DNA of 64,000 bases from Oegoconia quadripuncta (lineage: Eukaryota; Arthropoda; Insecta; Lepidoptera; Autostichidae): positions 31,403,242 to 31,467,241 of the forward strand of contig OX438743.1 of the NCBI GenBank assembly GCA_949316235.1, in the 5' to 3' direction. Position numbers and translations under genes: made by a program. Every line of letters begins with the position of its first letter. The stretch's first letter is position 1. Shown piece after piece: positions 1-11,019 of this stretch. The notes beneath the pieces are model-generated. The model ran no database searches. It was not told the origin of the DNA and saw only the letters and a program-made list of their open reading frames with translations.

Positions 1-48
1 AGAGATGAGACAGCCAGTCCCCCAAATAAGATAGGCTTTCCAGTTTCC
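1..48 (+). mobile_element. SINE D, 3' part (fragment at window edge)
   Basis: The text 'gagacagccagtcccccaa' followed by 'ataagat' and 'ggctttcc' matches the distal body of the SINE D copies at 53.7 and 57.9 kb. The copy runs off the left edge of the window. An RTE LINE tail follows directly. Confidence 0.6.
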
Positions 49-51
49 AAT

Positions 52-530
52 CCGTAATAAGACCTGTCGTAATGTATGGTCGGAGTGTTGGGCTATCAAG
101 AAGATAAATGAAAGAAAATTACATGTAGCGGAGATGAAAATTTTTAAGATGGAAATTTTGAGATGGATGAGTGAAGTGATAATGATGAGATGGATGAGTA
201 GTGATGAGGACAGATAAAATAAGGAATGAGTATGTAAGAGGGAGTTTAAAGGTGGCACTCGTGACAGAAAAGTTAAAAGAAAATCGTGGGTATGGACATG
301 TTATGAGGATGGATGAAACGCATGTTACTATGAGAGTGATGAATATAAATGTCGATGGTTAGAAAGAAAGAGGAAGACCATAAAAAGATATATGGGTTGT
401 GATTGGATGATATGATCGAAAACGGCGTGAATGATGAAGCTGATAGAGGAGATTGAAAAAAACGTACTGCGCCGAAACCAAATAAATTGGAACCAGGGCA
501 AAAATATGATGTATCTGCATAACAAACATA
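52..530 (+). pseudogene. RTE-type LINE, reverse transcriptase C-terminal end, decayed
   Basis: With frame changes and stops this reads as the tail of an RTE-like LINE polyprotein: a YGxxxWAIKKxNExK stretch near 75-115, then E-M-K, a second methionine-rich stretch, DKxRNEYVRGSLKVA near 210-255, a YGHVMRMDE-like motif near 290-315, KERGRP near 365-380, and finally KKTYCAE...IGTRAK near 455-500. That order is the usual C-terminal order of lepidopteran RTE polyproteins. Several in-frame stops and a small internal duplication ('gatgagatggatgag') show it is dead. The catalytic RT region is absent, as expected for a 5'-truncated insertion. Confidence 0.75.
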
Positions 531-562
531 AATAAATAATAAAAAAAATACATACAGACGAA

Positions 563-605
563 CATTGAATCTCCTGCTTTTTTGGCGTCGGTTAAAAAAT
601 AGTAG
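563..605 (-). repeat. Family P terminal fragment
   Basis: 'tcctgcttttttggcgtcgg' followed by 'ttaaaaaat' is the inverse of the 'cacttcaaaaaaggaggagg' end seen at 9050 and 11670. It also matches the end of the copy near 52400. Only the terminus is present. Confidence 0.4.
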
Positions 606-1413
606 ATATATTTTTTTTGGAATAATTCGGAGAATTTAGGTTATAAACATAATATCGAAAGTGCAGCGTGGATGGCCGTCAACGTACTCAAGAGAAAGGG
701 TAGCCCCAGTAAAGGACAGACCTCAGAGCGGTCTGCTGTTGCTCATAGGATAATTTGAGTGTTGTAAGTGAAACCGCAACCTAATTGCGTCCATCCCAAG
801 TTGTGATATTAAACATAGGGCAAGTTCATACTGACTCACTATTACCCTATAAACTCTTAAGTAATAACTTTAAATTGAACATTTAGAAAATCTCCGCAAA
901 CATTGATGGAACAAATGATTATAACGTCCACGTAGACTACACCGAAAGATAGTGTTAAAAGCTAAATATAAAGGCTTAACCGATTTTTAACAAAGCTATG
1001 GATGATGGCTAAGAACCTGACCTCTGTTTAGTCGTTCATATAAAAAATCCGCATTCAAATCAGGCCACAGATTACCAAGATACGTTCGGACAAAGATAAC
1101 ATAATAACACTCGTCGTTTTTCGTTCGGGGTTAAATGGAAAAACAGGAAATATAGAATGAAAAATAAATACAAGGTATTAACGGTTTCGGAAAATAACTC
1201 TAAAAAAATTTCTGTACCTACGCACACAGAATCTTTAGGGTTTCCTAAGCAAGGTACAATGAGCATCAGTACCTCAATGTATGGCTATATAGGTATTTAT
1301 ATTGAAAAATGCCTAAAAAAGACGCAATTCTCGGTATGGGTTCGCTAGTATGCTGAGAGGAGGTAGAGGAAGATCGAGACACGCCTATTCAGATAAAGTA
1401 TAGAAAATGTGTA
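606..1413. other. AT-rich stretch, no recognised gene
   Basis: Open frames are short, overlap on both strands and lack recognisable motifs. I see no tRNA, no splice-consistent exon and no clear repeat here. Confidence 0.5.
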
Positions 1414-1699
1414 AATATGTATACACAGTGGCATAACAAGTGACTGTACTTGATGTGACAGCTGATGATGTGATCAGGGTGTATTTCACGACGTAGAATA
1501 ATGTGTGTGTTAAGTCTTTAATATCTCATAAGCAGGTGGAAGACATGGCAGACGGAATTGATCAACCAAATTAGTGGCAATATAACGTCAGCAGTTTTGA
1601 TCTCTATTTCTTATACCTACGTCGTGAAACACACCCTGACCGCAACATCAGCTGTCACATCAAGTACAGTCACTTGTTATGCCACCGTGTATACATATT
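1414..1699. mobile_element. Foldback/MITE element with ~83-bp inverted arms
   Basis: The left arm at 1414-1497 and the right arm at 1618-1699 are reverse complements with only a few mismatches (left 'gtggcataacaagtgactgt', right 'acagtcacttgttatgccac'). A loop of about 120 bases separates them. The ends read 'tatacac.gtggc', and TA dinucleotides flank the arms as in mariner-type MITEs. The loop has no transposase sequence, so the element is non-autonomous. Confidence 0.75.
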
Positions 1700-2314
1700 A
1701 GTATAGGAACCCAATCATGACACTTTTGCTCCCAATTACGGAGTTCCAAATTCCCCATAGGAAACCTACTCCATACCAGATCTGGAACCACCTCGAGAAT
1801 ATTTTCATTCCAATAAAGAAAAAACTACGCGAATCGGTCTCGGAATCTTACATTCGTACATAGAAAAAAAAATACGCCATCAATAACGTCCTGTTTTGTG
1901 AGTCAATTAAAATTTATCATTATGAATTATGTTTACCTCACCGACATGATATAATAAGAGAAGATGAGTCTGCACGCTGCTAATCATTAGAATTGATTAT
2001 TTGGTACTCCAGATTAAAAAGTACTTGGTAATTCGATATATATTTATCTCTACTATTCATACAATATTTAGGAAACAATAAAGTGACCATTATAAAACAG
2101 ACCTAAGCCGCGGTCGTGCCTGGACACAGAAAAGCAAATTGAAATTAAAACTAAACTTAATGAGTTGCGCGGAATTGCACTTGTGAAACAGTAGGTTTAA
2201 TAGTTTTCGTCCGTAAAGCTTCTTTCTTTGTTAGGTGAACTTCGATTTCTGCACAAAAAACTTGTAAAGTGATTTTTTTTCTGTTAGAATTAAAAGTATT
2301 TAAAGACCCGAAAA
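1700..2314. other. AT-rich stretch, no recognised gene
   Basis: I found no motif, inverted repeat or match to other repeats in this window. Confidence 0.45.
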
Positions 2315-2352
2315 GGCTTCTTCTTCAATTTAAGAGCTATGCTCTTGTCGAA
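2315..2352 (-). mobile_element. RTE LINE extreme 3' end (~35 bp)
   Basis: On the minus strand 'gacaagagcatagctcttaa' followed by 'attgaagaagaag' matches the stop codon and start of the 3' UTR of the antisense RTE at 55.7 kb ('caatagcatagctcttaaat'). The surrounding 65-codon plus-strand frame (2269-2466) is therefore not treated as a gene. Confidence 0.6.
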
Positions 2353-2462
2353 AAGGCTAACATACATAAAAAGGAATTAAAAACAATGTATTCCGATTTA
2401 GATCTATCTTGCACTGCCAATATTATTAAATTATTCAAAAACCCGACAGAAGATCTTTTACC

Positions 2463-2590
2463 GTAAAATGTATCCTATGACACTCCAGGGATCAAGAAGA
2501 ATCCAACGACACCAGGCACATCGAAAACGTTCAAACCATTTAGATTAAAGGAGGTAATATAGAAATCTACAAACACACTTGAAAAAACAT
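2463..2590 (+). repeat. Repeat Q, first unit
   Basis: 'cctatgacactccagggatc', then 'gaatccaacgacacc', 'ttcaaaccatttag' and 'agaaatctac'. The order is matched by 2862-3035 and, on the other strand, by 33481-34130. This is a dispersed lepidopteran repeat with an 'accgattttga'-type core. Confidence 0.55.
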
Positions 2591-2618
2591 TCCTGGCAAT
2601 ACTCAATTTTTTTAACAT

Positions 2619-2857
2619 TAAATATATAAATAAATATAAATATTTCAGTCACATACCTACACCATTCATTTAGTCCCAAACTAAGTAAAGCCTGTGCTAT
2701 TGATACTAGATAACGGATAAACATACATAAATATTTATCCATTACTCGGGAATAAATGTTGGTATTCATCACACAAACATTTACCCTTCGCGGGGTTCGA
2801 ACCCGCAACCGTTGGTTTCGCTGACAGGGTCACTAACCACTACACGAATTGGTCGTC
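2619..2857 (-). mobile_element. SINE A, full-length tRNA-derived copy
   Basis: Read on the minus strand it starts with a tRNA-like head: box A 'tgtagtggttag', then 'gggttcgaaccccgcg' as box B. The body mentions 'ggtaaatgtttg', 'ttatccgttatctag' and 'tagtttgggact', and the end is AT-rich ('aaataaatat'). Copies at 29.4, 41.5 and 52.8 kb share the same order. Pol III boxes plus many dispersed copies identify it as a SINE, not a tRNA gene. Confidence 0.85.
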
Positions 2858-2861
2858 TTTA

Positions 2862-3035
2862 AATGTAGCCTATCACACTGGGTATCAAGACGAATATCTG
2901 ACTACATCTTCACTTCAAAATCGATTAAGCAGTTTATGCTACATGAAGGGAAAAACAGAAATCTACGTGCATACGTGAAAAACATTACCCGCCTTCCTGG
3001 ACCACCTTCGAGTAAAAACAATTTTTCTTAACAAT
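2862..3035 (+). repeat. Repeat Q, second unit
   Basis: This begins like the first unit ('aaatgtagcctatcacac', 'ggtatcaagacgaat') and runs on through 'agaaatctacgtgcatacg', 'tgaaaaacattacccgcc' and a 'cgagtaaaaac' end. SINE A lies between the two units, so this is a tandem dimer split by a retroposon. Confidence 0.55.
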
Positions 3036-6000
3036 TTTTAACAGACAATGAACCAGACACTATAGAGTTTAAGTGGTAATAAGTACAGCAAGCATTGCAG
3101 TCATATACGTTAGGGTGTTAACTATGCAGCTATGCAAACCAGATTTTTTTTATTGCATTCTTTAATTCTAAATCTTCCCTTGGACAGAGAAGTGGCGCTA
3201 GAAACTCCAATGACCTATACTCTCCTAATTTCAAATACTATAAATTTTTTAAGACATAAATTTGTACCACGCACCCACCCGTTTCATACAATCCAGGGCA
3301 CCAGATAATTTGGTATGTTTATCTGGCACAATTATTATGAAAACTGACCATCATTGTATGCAGACACATCAGGTAGAACATACAGTGAAGACGGAAAAAT
3401 GTCATTTGTATGACAAAATAACACGAGAGTTAGATTGTGTTATCGTCGTCACATCGGACTGAACAATCAGAGTGGTGTTGGTATCACCGCGTTATTTAAT
3501 TAAGGATATGATGACCGCGACGAGAGCGAGGGCATCGCAGAGCCCGTAGAAAGCCAGGCTGTAAATATATCACGTGTCTCTACAGTCAGGGTGAGAATAC
3601 TGTGACGGAAAAGGCGAGCACGCTATATCAAGTCGCAAGCGAAAGCGAATTACATGTACCTTATTCGGCAGCCAGGTACACCTACGAGGGTTTTTAGCGC
3701 TTCTATATAAAAGTGCGTCACGAAATATCGCTCTTATTTATTTCTTTGGCGATAAATTTTGTTAGTCATGGCATTGAGTTTCGTACCAATCCGAAGTGTT
3801 CAAACAGAATCCTATTACTAAGCTCTCAAACTCATCTCTCAGATAGAAAGCTCCCCCATTTCAGTAAATGATAGTCAGTTATATTTTTTCATAAGTCAAG
3901 TATTGATGTGACATGAATCTGCTGAAATAATAAAACCATCAATAGTTGTCCTTGTAGCAATACAAAATGCACAATAAGTATGATAGTAAGTCATTATGGT
4001 ATAGGTATGTTAATATAACACGGCGATTTTTGTCGATGGAGGATGTAGTTGATGCGGTTCGAATCCTAGACGGTTTGATGCTGCGCGCTCGAAGATGACT
4101 AATGAAGCCGAATACGCATGTTATGTTACGTATGAATCGCTATCCGCTACGCTCATCACATACAGTTGACGCTTCCCTGGCAGTTTCCAGTAGTATTATA
4201 AGCTTATACAAATATTTACTGCGCTATCACCTTTAGACCACACGCAATTGTCATGACATTTATTGCGTTTACAATGACAAAATGTCGTCAAATGACATGT
4301 TTAATGGACAGTGGAAAAATTAGCATCCCAAAAGACAAACCTAATTATAATCTGACATGTTTCCAAATATTCCGCTAGACTGACGTTTTTTACATTGTAT
4401 TTCCGTCAAATAAATCAATCGACTTTTAACAGGAACAGTAATATTCCTGAAACCAACCCATCTCTTCTCGTGTTTGTCACAAAAAGGGTACTTTATAACA
4501 AAAAAAATTATTACATTTGCACGTTTCAACAGCAATATGGGCTCACCCCCTTCACGTGTGCATTTCAATATATTTGTAATCGTAGACATTATTTTGAGTA
4601 TCAGTGCACACCAACCCGTGCACGTGGGTTTCGTAAAAGGCGATTAAGGGACATTCCACCAAAAACATCTATAGACATTCCACTAAAAAATATATATATA
4701 ATATATTTCATATTTCGAAAGTTAAACCGTGGAAGTCGTTTTAGGTATTAAGCGTTTCATGTTTGGGACACTTAAACGCATGCATTTGGGATATCTCTAT
4801 CTGTATTTGGGATAAGGGTACATGACGCCTATCGAAGGTCAAGAAACAATATAAAAGTGATCAGTTGCCTCAAACAAAGTCTCAGGCAAACTAAGACAAA
4901 ATTATTCAGTGAAAAAACTCGCTTCACATTTGTTTTATGCAGGATAAACTTTGGATAATGGAAGATTACAAAAATTGACCCTTAAATATTAGGTCCTTAC
5001 CTATGAGATTGGCGTTTTGTATGAAGAATTTCATTAAGACTGTTTTCTCCATACAAACATTTGATTTTTTTTTGGCAACGGCAAATCCAAATTTACCTAA
5101 ACTTTGTGGGTATTATCGGATGACATTAAGTTAAGTATCGGCAGCGTTAATTTTTAAAAGTAACCGCCTTGTAAAAGTTTCAGCGAATCTAAGAAATGAT
5201 TATGGAAAGCACATGAAAAGAGCTCTGTTCAAATTTTTTTTATGATGTGATTTAGCCCAGAAATTAAAAATATTTCATTAGAAACTTTGAAATAATATTC
5301 CATTTTCCAAATAAAAAACAAATTTGGATATAGCTTTGAAAATCGCAGGAATTGGTACATATATAATTTGATTTTCATAGATAAAGACCCAATATTTGGA
5401 ACACGTAAACGCTTAGATATGTTTCGGATATATCTGACCTATTAGAATAAAGGTTGTGTTGTTGTGTATGTATGTATTTTACAGCAAACAAACTCTCCAT
5501 AAGACCTAGCCGTCACGGCAAAGCGGACTTCATCAGGCGTCCCACCGCACAATCACTGACTGCCGTTTGACATCAATTACCATGAAACCATCGCGCACGA
5601 TGGTGTTCTCACGACTCCCAGGAGAAAACGACCGCAGACCGATAACGGAGTAACACGTATTGTGTTTGGGCAAATAACAGTTATGTTATGATAGCAATTT
5701 TCATTGATAAGCGAAAAATGTGGGGTCTTCCGTGAGAGATTAGGAAGAGGTCTTAGTACTTGTGGTAATACAGGTGTCAATATTTTTTTATTTAATAAGA
5801 CTCACCAATAGCACAAATATTACAACGTACAATAATTAGAATAGGTTAGCTTAGGTTCAAGTAATATATGTGCCAATAATAGGCGTGTAGAACACTCAAG
5901 AGATACACAGCTCTAAACATAATAATGTGAGTATAAGTAACAATTATAAAACGTAAATTAATTTAATAGAGTACAACACAACAATATTGTAGTTACAGGT

Positions 6001-6084
6001 ATTTTTCCTTCAGGCAACAATTAGACATATAAAGAATTTTCTTAAAAATAGTTAGATTAGGGGACATCTGACACGCACTTAGCT
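3036..6084. other. Unique-looking AT-rich stretch without recognised genes
   Basis: This holds scattered short frames only. A TATA-like 'ctatataaaagt' sits at about 3702-3713 and another 'tataaaag' at about 4850, neither followed by a convincing coding region. A tRNA-like box-B string 'gcggttcgaatcct' lies near 4056-4069, possibly a SINE-head remnant. The 118-codon plus-strand frame at 4395-4751 ends in an arginine-rich 'RARGFRKRRLRDI' stretch I cannot place. Confidence 0.4.
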
Positions 6085-6268
6085 TAACGCCTGCCTTCAA
6101 TTGAAAACAACTACGCAGACTCGACCGACACGCGTGCGCTCAGAAGCACGGAAACACTCGAATCAAAAGGTCACTGTGTGACCCATCCAAGGACTGACCG
6201 CACCAGATATTGCTAAACTTCACTAAATGAAAACGAATTAGCGAATGCGCCTGCGCATGCGCCACGAG
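6085..6268 (-). mobile_element. 5S-rRNA-derived SINE (family F), head and part of body
   Basis: On the minus strand the head reads 'gaagtttagcaatatctgg' and then 'tgcggtcagtccttggatgg' and 'gtcacac'. These correspond to the highly conserved 3' half of 5S rRNA (gaagttaagcaacg, ggtcagtacttggatgggtg). The body follows with 'gcacg' and 'gttttcaattgaaggcag'. The shared tail is missing. At least six other loci in the window match. Confidence 0.75.
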
Positions 6269-6817
6269 TTCTTCAAAAATGGATTTACGACATGTTTCTA
6301 CTCTACTCTAATATCAAATTTACCGCATAGCACATGCTTAAGTTCCAGCTTTAGATGCTAAAGAGGGGTGTTATAAATTTGACCGCTAAGTGTGTGTGTC
6401 TGTCTGTGGCACCGTAGCTGAATTATATATAAATAAATGTAGGTTCAGTAACTACTTCCCAATACCTCGAACTTTCTCGTTGTCGCAGTCTAACTACAAA
6501 CAATAATGACACTACGAAGATTGCAGCGTAGAGATTGCGTATAACCCGCGAGGTGGCGCCGGTCACCCGAGCATGTCCACTCGTGAGTTTGCGGTCTACT
6601 GCCGCGTCAACTGCGTTATTTTGCCGGCTGTACGCTCAATGTATGGTGTATAAATAAATTTGTAGGCAATTTTAACTTGCACTAATAATTAAAAATGATG
6701 TAGAACATGAAAGCGCACAGTAGGAACTCCATTTGAAGAGAGCTGTCATATCTCATCATTAAAATTAAATTAGGTAACTGTCATAGTTTTCTTGCGACGC
6801 CCTCGAACATAAACACA

Positions 6818-7022
6818 CATCATAACCTTCATCCCAACAGGGGTGGTCAGAGATATCCGACATATTAGAGTGTGAATTCCACAGTTCACCTTTCGGAATA
6901 TACAGAAATGTGCACACGTGACCGTCATCCGTGCAGATCTATAGATAGCTATTTTTTGGTGGAAAGTCACATAGTCGCTTTTTACTAAACCTGCGAAAAA
7001 ATACGGGTTGGTCTTTTTACAT
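6818..7022 (+). repeat. Family E repeat copy
   Basis: In order: 'cataaccttcatcccaacag', 'ggtggtcagagatatccgac', 'acagttcacctttc', 'acagaaatgtgcacacgtga', 'ggtggaaagtcac', then an 'acgggttggt' end. The same series recurs at 8226, 31140, 32143, 32640, 37296 and 42750. No coding capacity is seen. Confidence 0.65.
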
Positions 7023-7117
7023 AGCACTTATGATAAGAAAAAATATATACAACTATATTTTTGTTGTTAATATTTTGAGTGAATACAGGTTTTATTAAGT
7101 AGGTGTCAGTCTTTACA

Positions 7118-7353
7118 TTCCCATTTCGGGGCACAGCCTCCTCTCACTAGGAGAAAGTATGGGCCATATCGTAATCCACCAAGTGAACCCAGTGTGGATT
7201 GCTGGATTTGATTGTCTGTGGTCACCTGACTGTATTTTCCAACCGTCTCTATATGCCACCGAATTGGCTCAAGTACCTTAATCTGAGGACTGACCACGCC
7301 AGACATTGCTTAACTTCGCTAATCAAAAACGTCTGCGCACGTGTGCATATGAG
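7118..7353 (-). mobile_element. 5S-rRNA-derived SINE (family F), near full length
   Basis: The minus-strand head contains 'gattagcgaagttaagcaat', then 'gtctggcgtggtcagtcctc', close to 5S rRNA. The opposite end is the shared body and tail: on the plus strand 'ggggcacagcctcctctcac' and 'gtatgggcca..gtaatccacca'. It illustrates the family order: 5S head, unique middle, common body, RTE-like tail. Confidence 0.8.
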
Positions 7354-8070
7354 TGAATGAGTACTCAAGTTGCTAATATAATTACAACAAATTATCCCAA
7401 ACATAACAGCAAAAAAGTGTAAAACTTACTTTCTTAAACTCATTAAAGCTACTCGTCCTTTTCAAAAAAAATATACAATTGTCAACACATCCACAAATCT
7501 TATCTAAGGGTCCACTACTGTTTCATTGTCAGACTGGTCAAAACATAACAACAAACTTATCTTTATCAGAAAACAATTATATGACATGCCCACAAAAAAT
7601 CTATGACCGGCAGTAGGCCCAAACATTTGTTGTCACAAATCGATTGTCCCTCTTTTTTGTGCAGGCGGCGAAGTTTGAGAAAGAACCAACCTTCAAAAGC
7701 AAAGTACACCCGCTGACCACAGTGTGGAAAAAGATAGTTGATTAACTTTGTACACTGCAAGTATTGTGCTTTATGTGTATAGTGAGCACCTAATCTTTGG
7801 CCTAATAGGGTAAAAGTCCCAGTTGGTAGTTAGTGGCAACCGCAAATTTGTCAGACCACCTTGCAGCGGAATGAAATTTATTGCCCCAAAGCCAGGAAGA
7901 GGACGAAAACCGTGCCGTTGCATAATCCCCGCAATTTATGGTTGCTTTTGTTGACTTTATTACTCTTTGTCGTTTTTATTTAGGTGATGCAATTAGCTGG
8001 TTACTTTTTCTATAGTTAGAGTATTTGAAATACATATAATATAGGTACCACTGTCAAAATCTCTTAGAAA
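7354..8070. other. No recognised feature
   Basis: AT-rich sequence with short overlapping frames. I see no repeat match or hairpin of note. Confidence 0.4.
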
Positions 8071-8510
8071 GCCTCTGTGGATCAATGCAAAGGGTTTTCA
8101 AAACGGAGGTTGCGGATTCAATTCCTAGCGGGGTGCGTGTTTAGTGTTGTGGTTGATAGATGGGAGGATATATTATTTCAAATGTCCGTCTGGCTAGCTG
8201 TCACCATCTTATCTAAGTCTACCGTAACGTCACGATCTTTATCCCAAACGAGGTGTTCAGAGATATCCCAAACATTAGTATTTGGGTGTTCCAAACATTA
8301 AGAATTTAATACTTGAAACAACATCCACGAAGATACACACATGAGTCCATCGCCGTAAAAACGTGCAAATCTATATTTTTTGGGGAAAAGTACCTTAGTC
8401 CCTTTTATTCTATTCTTATTATAAAGCGTTATTGTGTTCCGGTTATTAGAGATAAGATAGCCAATCATCCAAATAAGATGGGAGTTCCGACTGAGATGAG
8501 ACATGCTTCG
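8071..8510 (+). mobile_element. SINE D, full-length but interrupted
   Basis: The tRNA-like head is 'gcctctgtggatcaatgcaa' then 'ggaggttgcggattcaattc' as box B. The body has 'gtccgtctggctagctg' and 'accatcttatctaagtct'. At 8226 family E takes over, and SINE D resumes at about 8429 with 'ttattgtgttccggttatta' and 'gagataagatagcc'. About 20 bases of SINE D expected at the junction ('gcagcaatgttaatag') are missing. Confidence 0.7.
8226..8424 (+). repeat. Family E copy nested in SINE D
   Basis: 'taacgtcacgatctttatcc', 'gtgttcagagatatcccaaa', 'attagtatttgggtgttcca', 'gaaacaacatccacg' and 'ggggaaaagtacc' follow the family order. It sits between two parts of one SINE D and so is probably younger than it. 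Confidence 0.65.
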
Positions 8511-8544
8511 AATTTTTACATTGAAGAATTGCAGTTAAGCTATT

Positions 8545-8775
8545 AAGGAATACGGTACTATAACAGTAGATCCTTCAGGGTTCGAATCCCGCTAGGGGCA
8601 TTATGTTTGTTTGATGAATACGGACACGTGCACCCGAGTTATGGATGTTTTTCATTTATATATGTACTTATTTACAAAAAACCGTCTGGTATCCACAACA
8701 CAAGCCTAGTTGCTTAATGTGGAACTTTGTATATGTCCAAGGATATTTTATTTTATTTATTTTTATTTTATTCAC
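8545..8775 (+). mobile_element. SINE B copy
   Basis: Box B is 'agggttcgaatcccgctagg', followed by 'ttgatgaatacggacacgtg', 'gagttatggatgtttttcat', 'gtctggtatccacaacac', 'gcctagttgcttaatgtgga' and the AT-rich 3' end 'aaggatattttattttattt'. The usual box A is badly decayed, so the 5' boundary is approximate. Confidence 0.75.
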
Positions 8776-9049
8776 ATTTTAATTTAAACCTATAAATTCT
8801 TTATACATTTGCTTTCTTCTGTTTGTCTATTTCACCAAAACAATACAAAGTTATTTTTTCATTCGAATTGTCATCACATGTTCTTACACAATCCTGATGG
8901 ATTTGTTTCGCTCGCGCAGTTAAGGCTACGAATATACCTATACCGCCTTTACAGTATCTCTCGGTACTATCTAGAACTAATTAATGAATACACCAGGACA
9001 GCGACATTACAATCATATAAATTGGCTTTATTTTTTCTTGAATTTTAAC

Positions 9050-9110
9050 CCACTTCAAAAAAGGAGGAGGTTCTCAATTCGACTGTAATTTCGATAACGG
9101 GGTTTATCGA
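9050..9110 (+). repeat. Family P terminal fragment
   Basis: 'cccacttcaaaaaaggagga' and 'ggttctcaattcgactgt' match the ends at 11670 and (inverse) 52400 and 563. Confidence 0.45.
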
Positions 9111-9120
9111 TCTTTATCAT

Positions 9121-9170
9121 AAACTGGATGAGTTTTTTTACCGTAAGGAAAAAAATTGGGCATATATAAA
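9121..9170 (+). mobile_element. Single TIR of the long-TIR MITE (family M1)
   Basis: 'ctggatgagtttttttaccg' and 'taaggaaaaaaattgggcat' match the termini at 39161-39556 and 22711-23020. The partner TIR is not recognisable downstream. Confidence 0.5.
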
Positions 9171-10917
9171 CCAAATTATACTTAAATATTAACCAACGGG
9201 CCAAGTAAATGGATATCGGAAGTAATACGAGTCGAATCAATAAACTTGATCTCAAAAAAAACGTATCAAGACTATCTCCAAAATCAATCACGCCCATGGA
9301 AAATCGTCAATTTTGTATTCAGAATCTGCACGTGAGACGAAGGTAGGTCCTCGAATTAAAGAGAGGAAATCCGGAGCTCATTGTTGTATCAAACACTTAG
9401 GTACTTTACCTGACCGGCAGATAAAGGACCATATAGAATGAGGCTGCGATAGCTGCGTGCCCTTTTTTCATTAATTATATGGTGTCAGGGGTTTGGCTAT
9501 AAAAAATATGCTAAAAAATGAAATATGTGCATACGAGATGCAAATGATTGCAACGGTCGCGTCATTGTGTGCATCCAGTTTTTGCAACTGAAAAAATACT
9601 GGTTTAATTTTCTCACGTTAGCGTTTTTTTTTTGTTTTTTACATTTTTTTTTCAGAAAATTTCTAATGACGGTTTAATTTGAAGAATCCTTTGGGGTTTG
9701 ATTCTTGCGTGGTTTTTTTGGTAAATTCATTGTTTACGAAAACAAAGTCTCGTAACACGGTTGTCGCAAAAAAATAATTACGTTGTTGATTTATGCATTT
9801 ACATTGCATATATTAGTTACTTTTTTGCTGCTTTACAGTTAAAATTATAATAACTGCGTGATGAGATGCTTCCACGTTTATTATGGCGTTTATTATTAAA
9901 ATATAATATTATTTATTTAGGCGGAATATTTTTTTTAACGTCAAAATTGGTGCATTTCCTGGCTACTATATAAAAGAGCATTTACTACTTTATTTTTATA
10001 TAAATATACATTTGACAAACAACAATTATTGGACTCTTAATTGAATTATTACAGTTTTATCTACCTACGATTTGTAATTCCTACTCTCTTAGTAGAAAAC
10101 CTACCTAATCCAAACGGCAAATGTTTGCTCTGTGCCATGCTCGTAGTATTCCAAATGAGTAGATACATCAAAAGTCGTATACCAAACTAAAATTTTAATT
10201 CATAGACAGAAAACAATGGCAATAGTAAGTTTTAAAAAATTCTTTAATACCGTTAATTCGAAAACCTTAACGTTAAAAAAAATTGCAACTAAAAAACGGG
10301 TGGGTATCGCAACTTAGTGTGCAATTTTAACTTTTTTATACCATGACATCGACAAACAAAAGGCGACCGCATCTCCTTTTGTACACCGAAAGAAATAAAT
10401 TAAACTATCCTTAGGGGATATACTACCGTTAATTCAAATCTACATGAAAAAAAAAACGTTAAAAAACGCGCGGATATCTGTGGGAACTGAGCATCTTAAA
10501 AAACTGTAGGACAGGAAGCGTTACGGTGAGTGTAAATATGCGAGGTGACATAGAAAGTTTATGAACGGAGATTTATTTGAAAGATTTATGTATGGTGCCA
10601 TGAGTCACCTTTAGCTGCCCTGAGACAATCTTTGAGATTTCAAAATCATCATAAGATCGTGAAATATTTTAAAATAAAGTAAGCAATCCTGTCTACCATA
10701 ACAAGAACGAAACGATGGATGGAAAAAGTAGTACCAGTTTTTTGATAGAAAATATTAGAAGATATATTCGAATCGTTTCCATGATAAAACAAATAAATAA
10801 ACAGATTCAGGTGCAATTATTTTCCGTCCTTATGTTATGTAGGTTTATATTATTTTAGATTTTTATATAGAGCTTTTTAGTGTATATTTATGTATATTAT
10901 ATGTATCTATGTAAGTC
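9171..10917. other. AT-rich stretch with an imperfect direct repeat
   Basis: No genes are seen. Two related segments occur at about 10246-10320 and 10424-10490. Both start 'taccgttaattc', share a 'cgttaaaaa' core and end in a 'ggtatc'/'ggatatc' stretch. A 'tatataaaag' TATA-like string at about 9967 has no coding region after it. Confidence 0.4.
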
Positions 10918-11019
10918 TCCAATCCGCATTTGGCTAGCGTGGTGGATTATGGCCCATACTCCCTCATATACGAGGGAAGACCTATATCCTTGCAGTGGGA
11001 TGTTGACGGATGATGATAT
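10918..11019 (+). mobile_element. SINE C, 3' part (5'-truncated)
   Basis: 'ccgcatttggctagcgtggt', 'ggattatggcccatactccc', 'gacctatatccttgcagtgg', 'gatgttgacggatgatgat' is the shared SINE body and RTE-like tail in sense orientation. The tRNA head is lost. Confidence 0.75.

Noticed and set aside
2269..2466. 65-codon plus-strand frame as a possible small gene
   Set aside because: Its middle is the inverse of an RTE 3' end (2315-2352), and there is no conserved motif.
2758..2857. tRNA gene on the minus strand
   Set aside because: Box A and B are present but no cloverleaf with acceptor stem is evident, and the sequence recurs as the head of SINE A.
3702..3713. TATA box of a host gene
   Set aside because: No coding region, initiator or exon could be recognised downstream. 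Similar TATA-like strings are common in this AT-rich DNA.
6770..7027. 85-codon minus-strand frame
   Set aside because: It lies antisense within a family E repeat copy.
8298..8546. Overlapping frames on both strands
   Set aside because: They fall in the family E/SINE D junction and have no recognised protein similarity.
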